A stretch of 64,000 bases of DNA, taken from the NCBI GenBank assembly GCA_964501415.1, contig CAZCSL010000002.1, positions 1-64,000 of the forward strand, given 5' to 3'. Every line of letters begins with the position of its first letter. Within the stretch, counting starts at the first letter, position 1. A program made the translations under genes and the position numbers. Below, in pieces: positions 8,471-17,806 of the stretch. The notes under the pieces were generated by a model. The model was not told where the DNA came from. It saw nothing but the letters and a program-made list of their open reading frames with translations, and searched no databases. The stretch is from B1SED10-225 sp964501415. GTDB taxonomy: Bacteria; Bacillota_I; Bacilli_A; Izemoplasmatales; Izemoplasmataceae.

Positions 8471-10144
8471 TTTCAATAAATCGGCGGCACTCTGTTTGGC
8501 GCGCTCGCTAACTTGATCGCCTGATATCATCATCGCAAGGGTGTCTACACGGCCTTGGTAATCGAGTTTGTCCACATGTGTCATGGTCGCCTTGTCAGTG
8601 GCGGTTTTATAAATATTATAGTGTGTATCAGCCTTAGCAGCTACTTGCGGTAGGTGTGTGATCGATAACACTTGGACGTTTTTGGAAATCGTCTTCATCT
8701 TTTTGGCGACTTGGGCTGCGACATAGCCACTGACGCCACTATCGATTTCATCAAAAATCATTAGATTCAACGTCTTTTGGTTGGCTAGTAAGGTTTTTAG
8801 CGCAAGCATCATGCGCGACAACTCCCCACCACTGGCGATTTTTTGCAGCGGTTTTAGCGCTTCTCCCTTGTTAAAAGAAAGCATGAATTCAACGGTGTCA
8901 ATGCCGTTTTGTTTAAACGCTCTAGAGGCCTTGGGATCATCTAAATCCGTGGGACTTTCAAAGGCAATGTTAAAGCGGGCTTCTTTTAAGGATAAGTCTT
9001 TTAATTCATCACGTAAACTTGATTGCAGATGTTTTGCTACTTCTTGACGTTTTTCAGATAATAATTTCGCTTTGGATAAGCAATCCTTATGGACTTCTTT
9101 TAAAGTTTCATAGGCGTTTTTGAGTGTTTCATCGTAGTTGTCAAAAGCGATGATTTTTTCTTTGATTTCCTCGTGGTAGGCTATGATTTCATCAAGTTCC
9201 CGGTGATATTTGCGTCTTAAGGTATCAAGATCATGTTTGCGCGTCTCTAAGCTTTCTAGACGGTCTGGGTCAAAATCGAGTTGTTCTAATTTATCAATCA
9301 AGAGGCTTTTGACATCGTCGAGTTCATGATAAGCGTTTTTGATGCGCGATAAGTTTTCTTGATAGGCTTCATCATAATCAGTAATCGTCTCTAAAGCGTT
9401 GGCTGCGTCATATATATGGGCTAAAGCGTTCGTCTCTTCTAGTTCATCATGCGCGGTTTTTAAGGATTGAAAAATCTTATCGAAATTTTTCAAGGTATTA
9501 ATTTCGTTTTCAATCCGTTCATATTCATCGGGCTTTAGCTGATAGCTTTCAATCTCTTGAGCTTGAAACTTTAACATATCCAATTGTTCAAGATGTTTAG
9601 CCTTTTTTTCTTGTAGCGTTTGATAGGCTTGATGCGCGTTTAAATATGTGGTTCGCGCCGCTTGATAATCGGTCTTAAGCGTTTCAATTTCCTTTGAGTG
9701 CATATCTAATATAAACAGATAGTTTTCCTTGTGAAATATGCGTTTGGTATCATGTTGCGTGTGTATGTCGGCTAAGTGTTGCGTCAATTTTTGCAATATC
9801 TGTAAGGTGATGACTTCTCCATTGACTTTAATGATATTGCCAGATTCTTTTTTAATCACACGTTGAATCATGACTTCATCTTCATCAAAAGGTAAATCAT
9901 AAGTGTTTAAAGCGGCTTTCAACGATTCATTGACCGAACCAAAAATAGCGGTGATCGAGGCATCGTTCTCACCACTGCGAATGACATCACTTGAAGCACG
10001 GTCGCCAAGTAAAAGCCCAATCGCATCGATCAATAAACTTTTACCCGCACCCGTTTCGCCGGTTAAGACATTAAAGCCTTTTTCAAAGGTAACCTCAAGA
10101 TTTTCAATGATGGCAAATCGCGATACTTTTAAGTACTTTAACAT
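8468..10144 (-). CDS. recN: DNA repair protein RecN
   Basis: 558 residues, SMC-like layout. The N-terminal ATPase half has Walker A GETGAGKS (about residues 29-36), followed by a long coiled-coil (about 150-360). The C-terminal half carries the signature region and Walker B LMIFDEIDSGVSG. RecN acts early in double-strand-break repair, holding DNA ends. The start lies 3 bases after the tlyA stop, and it is the last gene of the nusB operon. In Bacillus argR sits between tlyA and recN; here it is absent. Confidence 0.95.
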   Translation of the reverse strand: MLKYLKVSRFAIIENLEVTFEKGFNVLTGETGAGKSLLIDAIGLLLGDRASSDVIRSGENDASITAIFGSVNESLKAALNTYDLPFDEDEVMIQRVIKKESGNIIKVNGEVITLQILQKLTQHLADIHTQHDTKRIFHKENYLFILDMHSKEIETLKTDYQAARTTYLNAHQAYQTLQEKKAKHLEQLDMLKFQAQEIESYQLKPDEYERIENEINTLKNFDKIFQSLKTAHDELEETNALAHIYDAANALETITDYDEAYQENLSRIKNAYHELDDVKSLLIDKLEQLDFDPDRLESLETRKHDLDTLRRKYHRELDEIIAYHEEIKEKIIAFDNYDETLKNAYETLKEVHKDCLSKAKLLSEKRQEVAKHLQSSLRDELKDLSLKEARFNIAFESPTDLDDPKASRAFKQNGIDTVEFMLSFNKGEALKPLQKIASGGELSRMMLALKTLLANQKTLNLMIFDEIDSGVSGYVAAQVAKKMKTISKNVQVLSITHLPQVAAKADTHYNIYKTATDKATMTHVDKLDYQGRVDTLAMMISGDQVSERAKQSAADLLK

Positions 10145-10147
10145 ACG

Positions 10148-10918
10148 TTATGCCTCCTCATAGGCACGATCAACCACGGACTTCACAGCCATGGTTGCAG
10201 GCTTATTCTGTTCATCAAAATAACCTAAAAACTCAATTTCGCCACCACTTCCTCTGATGGGGGAAGGTATTAACTTTTGAATAAATATCTCTTGCTTGGC
10301 TAAGGTTTCAATGTAATGATTCAAAATGTTAACATGCACGCGGCGATGTTTAATCATCCCTTTGTGGGTGTTGGCGTTTTGTTCAAACTGCGGTTTAATC
10401 AAGACGACAAGTGGCATGGGTTTAATGGAAAACAAATAGGTTATGAGCGGAATGGAAGAGGTAAAACTAACATCCATCACCGCTGCATCAAAGGCTTTTA
10501 TCTTCGTTTCTGATAAGGACAAAAAATTCGTTTCTTCCATGAGGGTAACGCGCTCGTCTTTTCTTAAGGAAGCATGCAATTGATCGCGTCCTACATCAAT
10601 AGCCAATACCGCTTGAGCCCCATGATTTAAAAGACAATCGGTAAATCCACCATGAGACGCCCCGATATCCAAGATAGCTTTGTTTCTAACGTCTAGGTCA
10701 AACAATTCGATCGCTGTTTGTAGTTTCAGCCCACCCCTAGAAACGTAAGGGTTGACGGTACTTAAGAGTTCAATTTGATGGGTTTTTGTTACTTTGAATG
10801 CGGGTTTCATCACCACGCGAGAATCTATTGTGACATGACCATCTTTTATCGCATTTTGGGCTTGGTGTCGGGTTTCAAAATAGCCATTTTCTACCAAATA
10901 CTTATCAAGTCTCATCAT
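10148..10918 (-). CDS. tlyA: TlyA family rRNA 2'-O-methyltransferase
   Basis: 256 residues. An N-terminal S4 RNA-binding domain (MRLDKYLVENGYFETRHQAQ) is followed by an FtsJ-like SAM-binding domain with DIGASHGGFTDCLL. Characterised TlyA proteins 2'-O-methylate rRNA; older annotations call them hemolysin A. Its ATG pair overlaps the dxs stop (ATGATGAGACTTGA), showing translational coupling. Either adjacent ATG could be the start. Confidence 0.92.
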   Translation of the reverse strand: MMRLDKYLVENGYFETRHQAQNAIKDGHVTIDSRVVMKPAFKVTKTHQIELLSTVNPYVSRGGLKLQTAIELFDLDVRNKAILDIGASHGGFTDCLLNHGAQAVLAIDVGRDQLHASLRKDERVTLMEETNFLSLSETKIKAFDAAVMDVSFTSSIPLITYLFSIKPMPLVVLIKPQFEQNANTHKGMIKHRRVHVNILNHYIETLAKQEIFIQKLIPSPIRGSGGEIEFLGYFDEQNKPATMAVKSVVDRAYEEA

Positions 10919-12761
10919 TACAAGCCTGCCAGGTTTTAATGATGCTAGAAGCGTCTAAGTGGTAACGTTTCAAGATTTCTTCTCTTGTGCCTTGTGGGAC
11001 AAACTGATTATCAAAGCCTAAAAGTTTGACCGTTTTCACGTTGCGACCCTGCATGGCATAGTAACGCAAAATCTCACTACCTAACCCACCACTCAAAGTC
11101 GATTCTTCATATATAATCAACGGTTTTTCAAGGTCAATTTGATTCAACACCTTTTCATCCATCGGTTTTAAATATCTCGCATTGATTAAAGTGACATCAT
11201 GATGATGCTTCTTAATCATGGCTTCAAGCTTGGGTAAAATATCTCCAAAGGCGATAATCGTCCCCTTTTTACCTTCGGTTAAAACCGACCAGCTTGGGGG
11301 AATCGGTTTGATTGCTTCTAAATGTTTTTTGTCAAATGGCGTTGTGGCTTTTGGATAACGTATCGCGATAGGGCCTTGATGCGCATCAAAAGCATACTGA
11401 TAAAGCCCAAGCAGTTCTTGGCCATCTTTAGGGTGAGCTAAGGTTATGTTAGGGATATGCATCAACATTGGAATATCATAAATTCCTTGATGGGTTTCCC
11501 CATCAGCGCCAACGATGCCCGCGCGGTCAATCCCTATGATTAAAGGCGCGTTGTGCCGAGCCAAATCATGTATGAGTTGGTCATAAGCCCGTTGTAAAAA
11601 GGTGGCATAAATACTGAGAAATACGGGGCGTTGATAAAGCGCCATGGACGTACACATAGTTAGCGCCGTTGACTCTGCAATACCGGTGTCGATAAACATG
11701 TTTGGATATTGCCTAGCAAACAATTCTAAACCAGCGCCTTTTTTCATCGCTGGGGTGATTACGCGTAGGTCTTTATGTTTTTGAGCGACTTTCATCAAAT
11801 AATCATTGGTGATTGCTTGAAAGCTTTTAAACCCATTTTTCGCGCTTTTAAAGACTTTGCCCGTCTCAATTTCAAATGGCGGGGTTCCATGCCAATTACC
11901 CTCATGGTCCCCTTCACTAAAGTGATACCCTTTGCCTTTAATCGTTCTTAGATGAATGACGGTCGGTTGTTGGGTCTTTTTCGCGACCTCAAAAACCTTT
12001 AGGAGTTGTTTATAATTATGGCCATCTAAAGGACCAAAGTACTTATACCCTAAAGATTCGAACGTGTTTTGGCCACTTAAAAAGCCTTTAAGTCGCGTCT
12101 CGACACGCGATACAAAGGGTCGCATAAATTTAGGAATGACTTTTGAAGTCCCTTTTTTCAAGGACCGATAACTACGTCTCATACGCAGTTTTGTGAGTGT
12201 TTTGGATAAGTGTCCAACGTTTTGAGAAATGCTCATCTCGTTGTCATTTAAGATGATAATCGGATGTTTGTTTGGGTAATGGCCTAAAAAGTTAAGCGCT
12301 TCTAAAGCTGAGCCATTCGCAAAAGCCCCATCGCCAATCAAAGTGATCACATGGCCGATATCTTTGTTGCTTTCATTGGCAAACAAAAGACCCGCTGAAG
12401 CAGCAATCGAAGTGGATGAATGGCCGGCTTCATAAATATCGTGCGGGGATTCTTTTCGTTTCAAAAAACCAGAAAGACCATCTATTTTTCGCAACGTATC
12501 AAACGCATGGGCCCGCCCGGTTAATATCTTATGTACATAGCCTTGATGGCCAACATCAAACAATATTTTGTCTTTGGGTGAATTAAAAACCTTGTGCAAG
12601 GCAACCGTGATTTCAACCACACCCATATTACTGGCAAAATGCCCGCCTGTTTTGGCGAGCCTCTCAATTAAAAACGTGCGTATGTCTGCGCTGAGTGATT
12701 CAAGTTCAGCTAGGTTCATCGTCTTTAAAAACGTCGGGTCTTTAATCTTCGTAATGTCCAT
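10905..12761 (-). CDS. dxs: 1-deoxy-D-xylulose-5-phosphate synthase
   Basis: 618 residues. It makes DXP from pyruvate and glyceraldehyde-3-phosphate using thiamine diphosphate, the entry to the MEP isoprenoid route. Visible features are the GHSSTSIAAS substrate region, the TPP motif GDGAFANG...ILNDN and the transketolase segment SIYATFLQRAYDQ with DRAGIVGADGETHQG. The catalytic Glu is kept, but the usual GIAEQHAV motif reads GIAESTAL, an unusual loss of the Gln-His pair. ispA and folD, which often sit in this operon, are missing. Other MEP genes are not in the window. Confidence 0.92.
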   Translation of the reverse strand: MDITKIKDPTFLKTMNLAELESLSADIRTFLIERLAKTGGHFASNMGVVEITVALHKVFNSPKDKILFDVGHQGYVHKILTGRAHAFDTLRKIDGLSGFLKRKESPHDIYEAGHSSTSIAASAGLLFANESNKDIGHVITLIGDGAFANGSALEALNFLGHYPNKHPIIILNDNEMSISQNVGHLSKTLTKLRMRRSYRSLKKGTSKVIPKFMRPFVSRVETRLKGFLSGQNTFESLGYKYFGPLDGHNYKQLLKVFEVAKKTQQPTVIHLRTIKGKGYHFSEGDHEGNWHGTPPFEIETGKVFKSAKNGFKSFQAITNDYLMKVAQKHKDLRVITPAMKKGAGLELFARQYPNMFIDTGIAESTALTMCTSMALYQRPVFLSIYATFLQRAYDQLIHDLARHNAPLIIGIDRAGIVGADGETHQGIYDIPMLMHIPNITLAHPKDGQELLGLYQYAFDAHQGPIAIRYPKATTPFDKKHLEAIKPIPPSWSVLTEGKKGTIIAFGDILPKLEAMIKKHHHDVTLINARYLKPMDEKVLNQIDLEKPLIIYEESTLSGGLGSEILRYYAMQGRNVKTVKLLGFDNQFVPQGTREEILKRYHLDASSIIKTWQACNDET

Positions 12762-12780
12762 GGTTAATCCACCTTACTAA

Positions 12781-13005
12781 TTATGCATCGTCTTCTGGCA
12801 AAGAGAAATCAGTCTCCTCATTGTCTTTCATCATTTTGGTTAACACCGTTTCGGCTTCTTTTAAAAGGCCTTGGCAATGTTTGGAAATCTTAATGCCTTG
12901 TTCGTATTTTTTTACGGCTTCTTCAAGTGGCAACTCACCACTTTCCAAAGCTTTGACAATCGATTCTAATTGTTCTAATGACTTTTCAAAGCTATCTTTA
13001 TTCAT
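12781..13005 (-). CDS. xseB: Exodeoxyribonuclease VII small subunit
   Basis: 74 residues with the typical pattern FEKSLEQLESIVKALESGELPLEEAVKKYEQGIK and an acidic tail. The small subunit assembles with XseA to degrade single-stranded DNA. The start overlaps the xseA stop by 8 bases, so the two subunits are translationally coupled. Confidence 0.93.
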   Translation of the reverse strand: MNKDSFEKSLEQLESIVKALESGELPLEEAVKKYEQGIKISKHCQGLLKEAETVLTKMMKDNEETDFSLPEDDA

Positions 13006-14281
13006 GGTTGTCCTCCTTTATTTCTTTAACTTCTACCAAAAGCGACCCATCTTTCATTTCCATATCTAAGTGGTCGCCTTTTTCTACATCTAAAACGCTT
13101 TTGATGATCAACCCTTGTTTTTTGGTAAGTGCATAGCCTTTTTCTAATAACCGTTTAGGATTATAAGCCTCAAGGCGTTGTGCTTTTTCATTAAGGCTTT
13201 GGGTTTTGATTTCTAAAACCCTTAAGTAATTGCGGTTTAACTGTTCTTTGTGGCGGTTATATTGATCAAAAGCTTCGTCTAAACGCTTTTGCGGATGGGT
13301 CATCTTTAAACGATACATGATATCATCGAATTTTTGTTCGTGTGGCTGCAACAAGCGCATCGCATCTTTAATGACATAGCGCTCCAGCAAGCTTTTAACG
13401 TCTCTTTTGCCCTCTTTAACGTAACGGAAAACCGCCTCTTGCATGTCTTTTTTAAGCCCTTCAATTTCCTTGATGAGACTTCTTTGATCGGGTACGGCAA
13501 TCTCTGCAGCCCCCGAAGGCGTTGGGGCTCTTTCATCCGCGATAAAATCGGCAATCGTAAAATCGGTCTCGTGTCCGATTGCGGCGATGATCGGTAGGGT
13601 ACAATCAAAGATTGCCTGGGCGACCATTTCTTCATTAAAAGCCCATAAATCTTCAATCGACCCACCCCCTCTGCCCACGATAATCAAGTCGTTGTCTTTG
13701 TTTTGTTGGGCTAGTTCAAGGTTTTTTACGATTTCATGTTTGGCATTTTCCCCTTGTACGGTAGTGGGATAAACCAGTATTTTAACGAGGGGATATCTAC
13801 GGTTAATTATGTGTATGATATCTCTAACCGCGGCCCCCGTCGCAGAGGTTAACACCGCAATTTGTTTGGGGAACTTGGGTAATGGTTTTTTATAACGCTT
13901 TTCAAAATACCCTTGTTTCTCTAGTTTTTCTTTTAACTGCAAATAAGCTTGGTAAAGATTACCCAGGCCCGTTTCAGTCATACTTTGAACATAGATTTGA
14001 TAACTGCCCGCGACTTCAAAAACGCTGATGTAGCCTCTTAGAATGACGCGCATGCCATCTTTGGGCTCGAAGGCTACCTTAGAAGCTTGAAAGCGGAACA
14101 TAATCGCAGAAATAGAGGCGTTTTCATCCTTTAAGGTGAAATAGAAATGCCCTCTGGTGTTGTGTTTGAAGTTTGAGATTTCCCCTTCTATTAACAAATC
14201 TTTGAGGTGTTTATCTTGGTCAAACTTGTATTTAATGTATTTGGTTAAGGCTGTGACGCTTAAAGGTTTTTCACTCATCAT
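12998..14281 (-). CDS. xseA: Exodeoxyribonuclease VII large subunit
   Basis: About 427 residues. An N-terminal OB fold (SNFKHNTRGHFYFTLKD) is followed by the catalytic domain with GRGGGSIEDLWAFNEE, AAIGHETDFTIADF and RAPTPSGAAE, then a coiled-coil C-terminus that binds XseB. It hydrolyses single-stranded DNA to oligonucleotides in repair. The ATG lies within the nusB stop (GTGATGATGA), so start choice among adjacent codons is uncertain by one or two residues. Confidence 0.94.
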   Translation of the reverse strand: MMSEKPLSVTALTKYIKYKFDQDKHLKDLLIEGEISNFKHNTRGHFYFTLKDENASISAIMFRFQASKVAFEPKDGMRVILRGYISVFEVAGSYQIYVQSMTETGLGNLYQAYLQLKEKLEKQGYFEKRYKKPLPKFPKQIAVLTSATGAAVRDIIHIINRRYPLVKILVYPTTVQGENAKHEIVKNLELAQQNKDNDLIIVGRGGGSIEDLWAFNEEMVAQAIFDCTLPIIAAIGHETDFTIADFIADERAPTPSGAAEIAVPDQRSLIKEIEGLKKDMQEAVFRYVKEGKRDVKSLLERYVIKDAMRLLQPHEQKFDDIMYRLKMTHPQKRLDEAFDQYNRHKEQLNRNYLRVLEIKTQSLNEKAQRLEAYNPKRLLEKGYALTKKQGLIIKSVLDVEKGDHLDMEMKDGSLLVEVKEIKEDNHE

Positions 14282-14685
14282 CACACCTTCTTCTTTAAGT
14301 CTTTTGCTAAGTTTTCCAATACTTTATTATTAAAGCTGACGTGTTTTTGATCCCCTTCATCGCTAAATAAGTGTGTCAGATTTAGCGCCTCATCAATGAT
14401 GATTTCAAAGGGCGTATCGGTATGAAGCATCTCAAAAGCGGCCAATCGCAAAATAGCACGATCAACGTAAGATAATCTATTTAATCGCCAGTTAATCAAG
14501 TTCTTAGTCAATAACGCATCAATCGCCTCTTTTTGAGCGATAATGCCGTTGATGGTATCTTTGATGAAAGCGATGTTGGATGTGTTTAAAGCCATCTCTT
14601 CCTTTAGATCCATCTCGTATAATTTTGAGATTATATGTTGGCGATGTTTAGAACGTTGCGTGGGCTTTTTGAGATTTTTTTTCAT
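14281..14685 (-). CDS. nusB: Transcription antitermination protein NusB
   Basis: 134 residues, all-helical NusB fold, with NWRLNRLSYVDRAILRLA and the C-terminal IIDEALNLTHLFSDE typical of the family. With NusE/S10 it supports antitermination of rRNA operons. It is the first gene of the operon nusB-xseA-xseB-dxs-tlyA-recN. The AAGGAGCG ribosome site precedes the ATG at 14685. The family normally has 130-150 residues. Confidence 0.93.
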   Translation of the reverse strand: MKKNLKKPTQRSKHRQHIISKLYEMDLKEEMALNTSNIAFIKDTINGIIAQKEAIDALLTKNLINWRLNRLSYVDRAILRLAAFEMLHTDTPFEIIIDEALNLTHLFSDEGDQKHVSFNNKVLENLAKDLKKKV

Positions 14686-14763
14686 CGTTTTCGCTCCTTA
14701 TCAATCACTAAAAAGTTTACCACAAAACCGTGAAAATAAAAAGCGATGCAACGTTTAAAATAT

Positions 14764-14796
14764 TGAAAAAAAAGACGCTGATTTTTCTTAGCGTCC
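14764..14796 (-). terminator. Terminator of the phosphodiesterase/ABC operon
   Basis: On the minus strand GACGCT pairs with AGCGTC across a 10-base loop, followed by eight T, directly after the stop of the phosphodiesterase gene (14798). Confidence 0.75.
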
Positions 14797-14797
14797 T

Positions 14798-15301
14798 TTA
14801 AATATCCAATGTACTTTGTTTGATAGGTTGATGGGTGTTGGCGTCTAGCCAAGTCGCTTGAATATGATTTTCCTTGAAATCTAAAATCAGATAACTTACG
14901 TCTTCTTGACCTCTTGGGAAATTAATTGCGCCTGGATTTAAGATATATTTACCATCGATATATTCTTGGTGTAGTACATGGGTATGGCCATGCAAAGCCA
15001 AATCAGCTTTTGCTTCTAACATTTTATAATAAAGGGTTTGATAGTTATATTTCACTTTGGTTTTGTGGCCATGAGTCAAATAGATGTTACGCTGTTTAAT
15101 CTTTAGTGATAACTCAAGGCCTACGCCGCGGTCAAAAGGATAATTGCCTTTTATCGCAATGATATCATGCTCATTTAAAAATGATTCCTTTAGTTCACTA
15201 TCCCCTAAACTAATTTTGTGTTTGGCATCTCGGTGGGCATCTAAAACCGCTTTTACTCTTTTTTTAGCGCCGTGAACATCGCTGAAAACCAATACTTTCA
15301 T
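14798..15301 (-). CDS. Metallophosphoesterase, YfcE/MJ0936 (YsnB) type
   Basis: 167 residues, the compact calcineurin-like fold. Metal ligands are visible: SDVHG (Asp-x-His), LGDSE, GNYPFD, LTHGHK and LHGHTHV. Relatives hydrolyse phosphodiesters in vitro; the natural substrate is unsettled. In Bacillus ysnB sits next to rdgB; here three genes separate them while all remain on one strand with small gaps. A terminator follows. Confidence 0.85.
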   Translation of the reverse strand: MKVLVFSDVHGAKKRVKAVLDAHRDAKHKISLGDSELKESFLNEHDIIAIKGNYPFDRGVGLELSLKIKQRNIYLTHGHKTKVKYNYQTLYYKMLEAKADLALHGHTHVLHQEYIDGKYILNPGAINFPRGQEDVSYLILDFKENHIQATWLDANTHQPIKQSTLDI

Positions 15302-15325
15302 AGCTGTCTTCCCCCTTTTTGTCTC

Positions 15326-16015
15326 CTATGGCCTTACATCCAGTTCAATACGGCCGTCTTTTAACTCTATCATACGATTGGTTCGTTGGGCGATTTTACG
15401 GTCGTGCGTGATGACGATGAACGTCGTTTTATACGTTTCGTTAATGTCTCTTAAAAGCTTATATACTTTGTCGCTGGTTTTAGAATCCAATGCCCCCGTC
15501 GGTTCATCCGCTAAAATGATTTCTGGTTTGTTGATCAAAGCTCTAGCAATGGCCGTGCGCTGTTGTTGACCACCCGACATTTGTGAGGCCTTGTTATTTT
15601 TTACATGATCCAATTCGACAAACTTAATTAATTCAAGGGCATAATCCATGCCTGCTTTATCCACCTTGCCATGTTTGATACGGTAAGGCATCAAGATATT
15701 CTCAAGAGCCGTAAATTCCGGCAACAAATAGTGTTGCTGGAAAATAAAGCCAATGGTTTCATTACGTAACTTAGCCAAGGCATTTTTGCTCATTTGATCA
15801 GCGCGTTGATTCAAGATTTCTACATGGCCTTTGGATGGCAAATCCAAAGTGCCTATAATGTTTAAAAGGGTACTCTTACCCGAACCACTTTGACCGATGA
15901 TAGAGATAAAATCATGTCGGTCTATACTTAGGTTTATGCCATGTAATACTTTGGTCTTTACGGTTTGACCATAAACTTTTTCGATATCTTTCAAAACCAA
16001 TGCATATTCAGCCAT
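15326..16015 (-). CDS. ABC transporter ATP-binding protein, MacB/LolD type
   Basis: 229 residues with Walker A GQSGSGKST, Q-loop, signature SGGQQQRTAIAR, Walker B IILADEPTGALD and the H-loop ITHD. This belongs to the MacB/LolCDE/FtsE-like group that drives mechanotransmission rather than classical import. It overlaps the 3' end of the permease gene by 8 bases. Together they form a two-component exporter or extraction system; cargo unknown. Confidence 0.9.
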   Translation of the reverse strand: MAEYALVLKDIEKVYGQTVKTKVLHGINLSIDRHDFISIIGQSGSGKSTLLNIIGTLDLPSKGHVEILNQRADQMSKNALAKLRNETIGFIFQQHYLLPEFTALENILMPYRIKHGKVDKAGMDYALELIKFVELDHVKNNKASQMSGGQQQRTAIARALINKPEIILADEPTGALDSKTSDKVYKLLRDINETYKTTFIVITHDRKIAQRTNRMIELKDGRIELDVRP

Positions 16016-17156
16016 TGCGAATCACCTCAATGATCGATAAACGAGCACTATTTCTAGCCGGTAATAAAGAAGCGATGATACTCGCTGTAATCGCGATTAG
16101 GGCACTAAAGACCACGAACCAAGGATTAATCAATAAATTGACAATCGGCTCGCCATTAGCATCTACGGCAAACGTGGTAAAGCTGATTGTTAAAAAGAGT
16201 CCGAAACTAACGCCGATAAAAGCCCCAATAATACCCAAAATTAAGCCCTGGGCCAAGAAAATCAAACTAGCTTTTTTATCGGTGATACCCATCGCTTTTA
16301 AGATGCCGATCTGTTGGGATTTTTGTAAAACGGTAATCGCTAAGACAGAAGAGATCCCCAATACGACCGAAATGATAACAAAGATTTGAATCATTAACGA
16401 AGAAATGCTTTGGCCTTCTAACCCACTGAGAAGTTCTTGGTTTTCACTTTGCCATTCTCTGATGGTAAAACCACCAAATTGTGCTTGCAACGATTCACTC
16501 AGTGAATCAGAAGCAAATACATCGTCTATTTGAAGTTCATAAGCGGCAATTTTATCGGTTTCCAGTATCGTCTTGGCATAGCTCAAATCAACCACAACCC
16601 AAGTCGAATTTAAAGAAGAAACGCCTAAATCAAAAATGCCTTTAATCTCTACGGATTCTACTTTGAACCCTACTTGTGCAAAGGCAATCTCAAAGGTATC
16701 ACCGATGGATAGCTCTAGCATATCAGCCAAATCTTTTCCGATAAGCACACCATCATCGGTTGGCAAGTTGCCTTCAAGCAAGTTTTTATCAAAGCCATAA
16801 ATCACATTAGCATCCTCAAACTCAACCCCTTTGATGACAATGGGGTCGGTTTCATCATTCATAATATTACCCGGACCATCGAGATTTTTAGAAACGACTA
16901 AGATATTCTCATCAAACGCTTCAATTTCAGATTTAATCGCTTCATCATCGGTGATTAAATCCCCACGCTTTTCTGCGCTAATCGTTATATGGGGTTGTGA
17001 ACCGATCGTCGAATCAATTAAATCCGCTTGAAGACCATCAATCAAGGAACCGATAAACACTTGTACGCTAACCCCAATCCCAATACCTAAAGCAATTAAA
17101 ATCGTTTGCAATTTGGCAGCCCACAAAAATCTAGCTGCAATTTTTAAGGCGAGCAT
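16008..17156 (-). CDS. ABC transporter permease, MacB/FtsX type
   Basis: 382 residues: one N-terminal membrane helix (about 15-35), a large extracytoplasmic MacB-type periplasmic core domain (about 40-245) and three C-terminal helices with the FtsX signature (QKSQQIGILKAMGITDKKAS). Only one permease gene is present, so the complex is probably a homodimer. The start overlaps the stop of the B12-binding gene by 13 bases, which ties the transporter to that protein translationally. Confidence 0.88.
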   Translation of the reverse strand: MLALKIAARFLWAAKLQTILIALGIGIGVSVQVFIGSLIDGLQADLIDSTIGSQPHITISAEKRGDLITDDEAIKSEIEAFDENILVVSKNLDGPGNIMNDETDPIVIKGVEFEDANVIYGFDKNLLEGNLPTDDGVLIGKDLADMLELSIGDTFEIAFAQVGFKVESVEIKGIFDLGVSSLNSTWVVVDLSYAKTILETDKIAAYELQIDDVFASDSLSESLQAQFGGFTIREWQSENQELLSGLEGQSISSLMIQIFVIISVVLGISSVLAITVLQKSQQIGILKAMGITDKKASLIFLAQGLILGIIGAFIGVSFGLFLTISFTTFAVDANGEPIVNLLINPWFVVFSALIAITASIIASLLPARNSARLSIIEVIRNG

Positions 17157-17788
17157 GTTAATCCCTCACGTTTGATAAAGGTATCGATGTCATCCATCGA
17201 ATCCATAATATAATCGGGTGCGTGTTTAAACTCAGAATAAGCCACTTTAAAGGCGTGTCCTGCGCCGATGACTTTAATGTCTGGATACGTGGTCTTAATC
17301 GTTTCTATCATATTTTTAATCTCAAACAGATGAAAAGCATTCGTAGCGCTGATGACTAGATAATCAATGTTTAAGTATTTAATTGCTTCATTTAAGGTGG
17401 AAAGCGGCGTATCTGCCCCCAAAAATGTAGTTTTAAAGCCTTTATAGGAAAAAAGATGGGAGCCGATTAATGCGCCTAAATCATGGGTTTCATCTTTCGG
17501 ACATGCGATCAAGACAGATTTTTTGGGGTTGATGCACTGTTTGTGTTTCACTAAATCGGTGTATGAAATCTCAATGAGTGAACGCATGATGGCCGTCATT
17601 TGATGTTCCTTCCAAATACAACTTGGATCATCGGATTCACAATGGATTTCATTCATGATACTCGATACGATTTCTTCGTAAAAGCGAATGACCGAAACGC
17701 CATCGCTAAACGCTTTTTGCATCCATGTGACGGCTTGGTTCTTCTCGTTTTTTTCTAATGCTTCAAAAATTTTTTGCTTATAATTCAT
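17144..17788 (-). CDS. Cobalamin (B12)-binding domain protein without DNA-binding domain
   Basis: 214 residues. An N-terminal four-helix cap (1-85) contains WKEHQMTAIMRSLIE with Glu61-His62, as in the B12-binding cap (PF02607 type). The Rossmann-like B12 domain follows, with CPKDETHDLGALIG: Glu100-x-His102-x-x-Gly105 supplies the probable lower cobalt ligand, and later FLGAD and VIGAGHAF match the family. The ATG at 17788 is chosen because AGGAGG precedes it. CarH-type photoreceptors have Trp-x9-Glu-His; that spacing is not seen here, and there is no MerR domain. It overlaps the permease gene, suggesting a sensor or partner for the exporter. Confidence 0.8.
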   Translation of the reverse strand: MNYKQKIFEALEKNEKNQAVTWMQKAFSDGVSVIRFYEEIVSSIMNEIHCESDDPSCIWKEHQMTAIMRSLIEISYTDLVKHKQCINPKKSVLIACPKDETHDLGALIGSHLFSYKGFKTTFLGADTPLSTLNEAIKYLNIDYLVISATNAFHLFEIKNMIETIKTTYPDIKVIGAGHAFKVAYSEFKHAPDYIMDSMDDIDTFIKREGLTCSP

Positions 17789-17806
17789 GTAAAAACCTCC
17801 TGTCAA

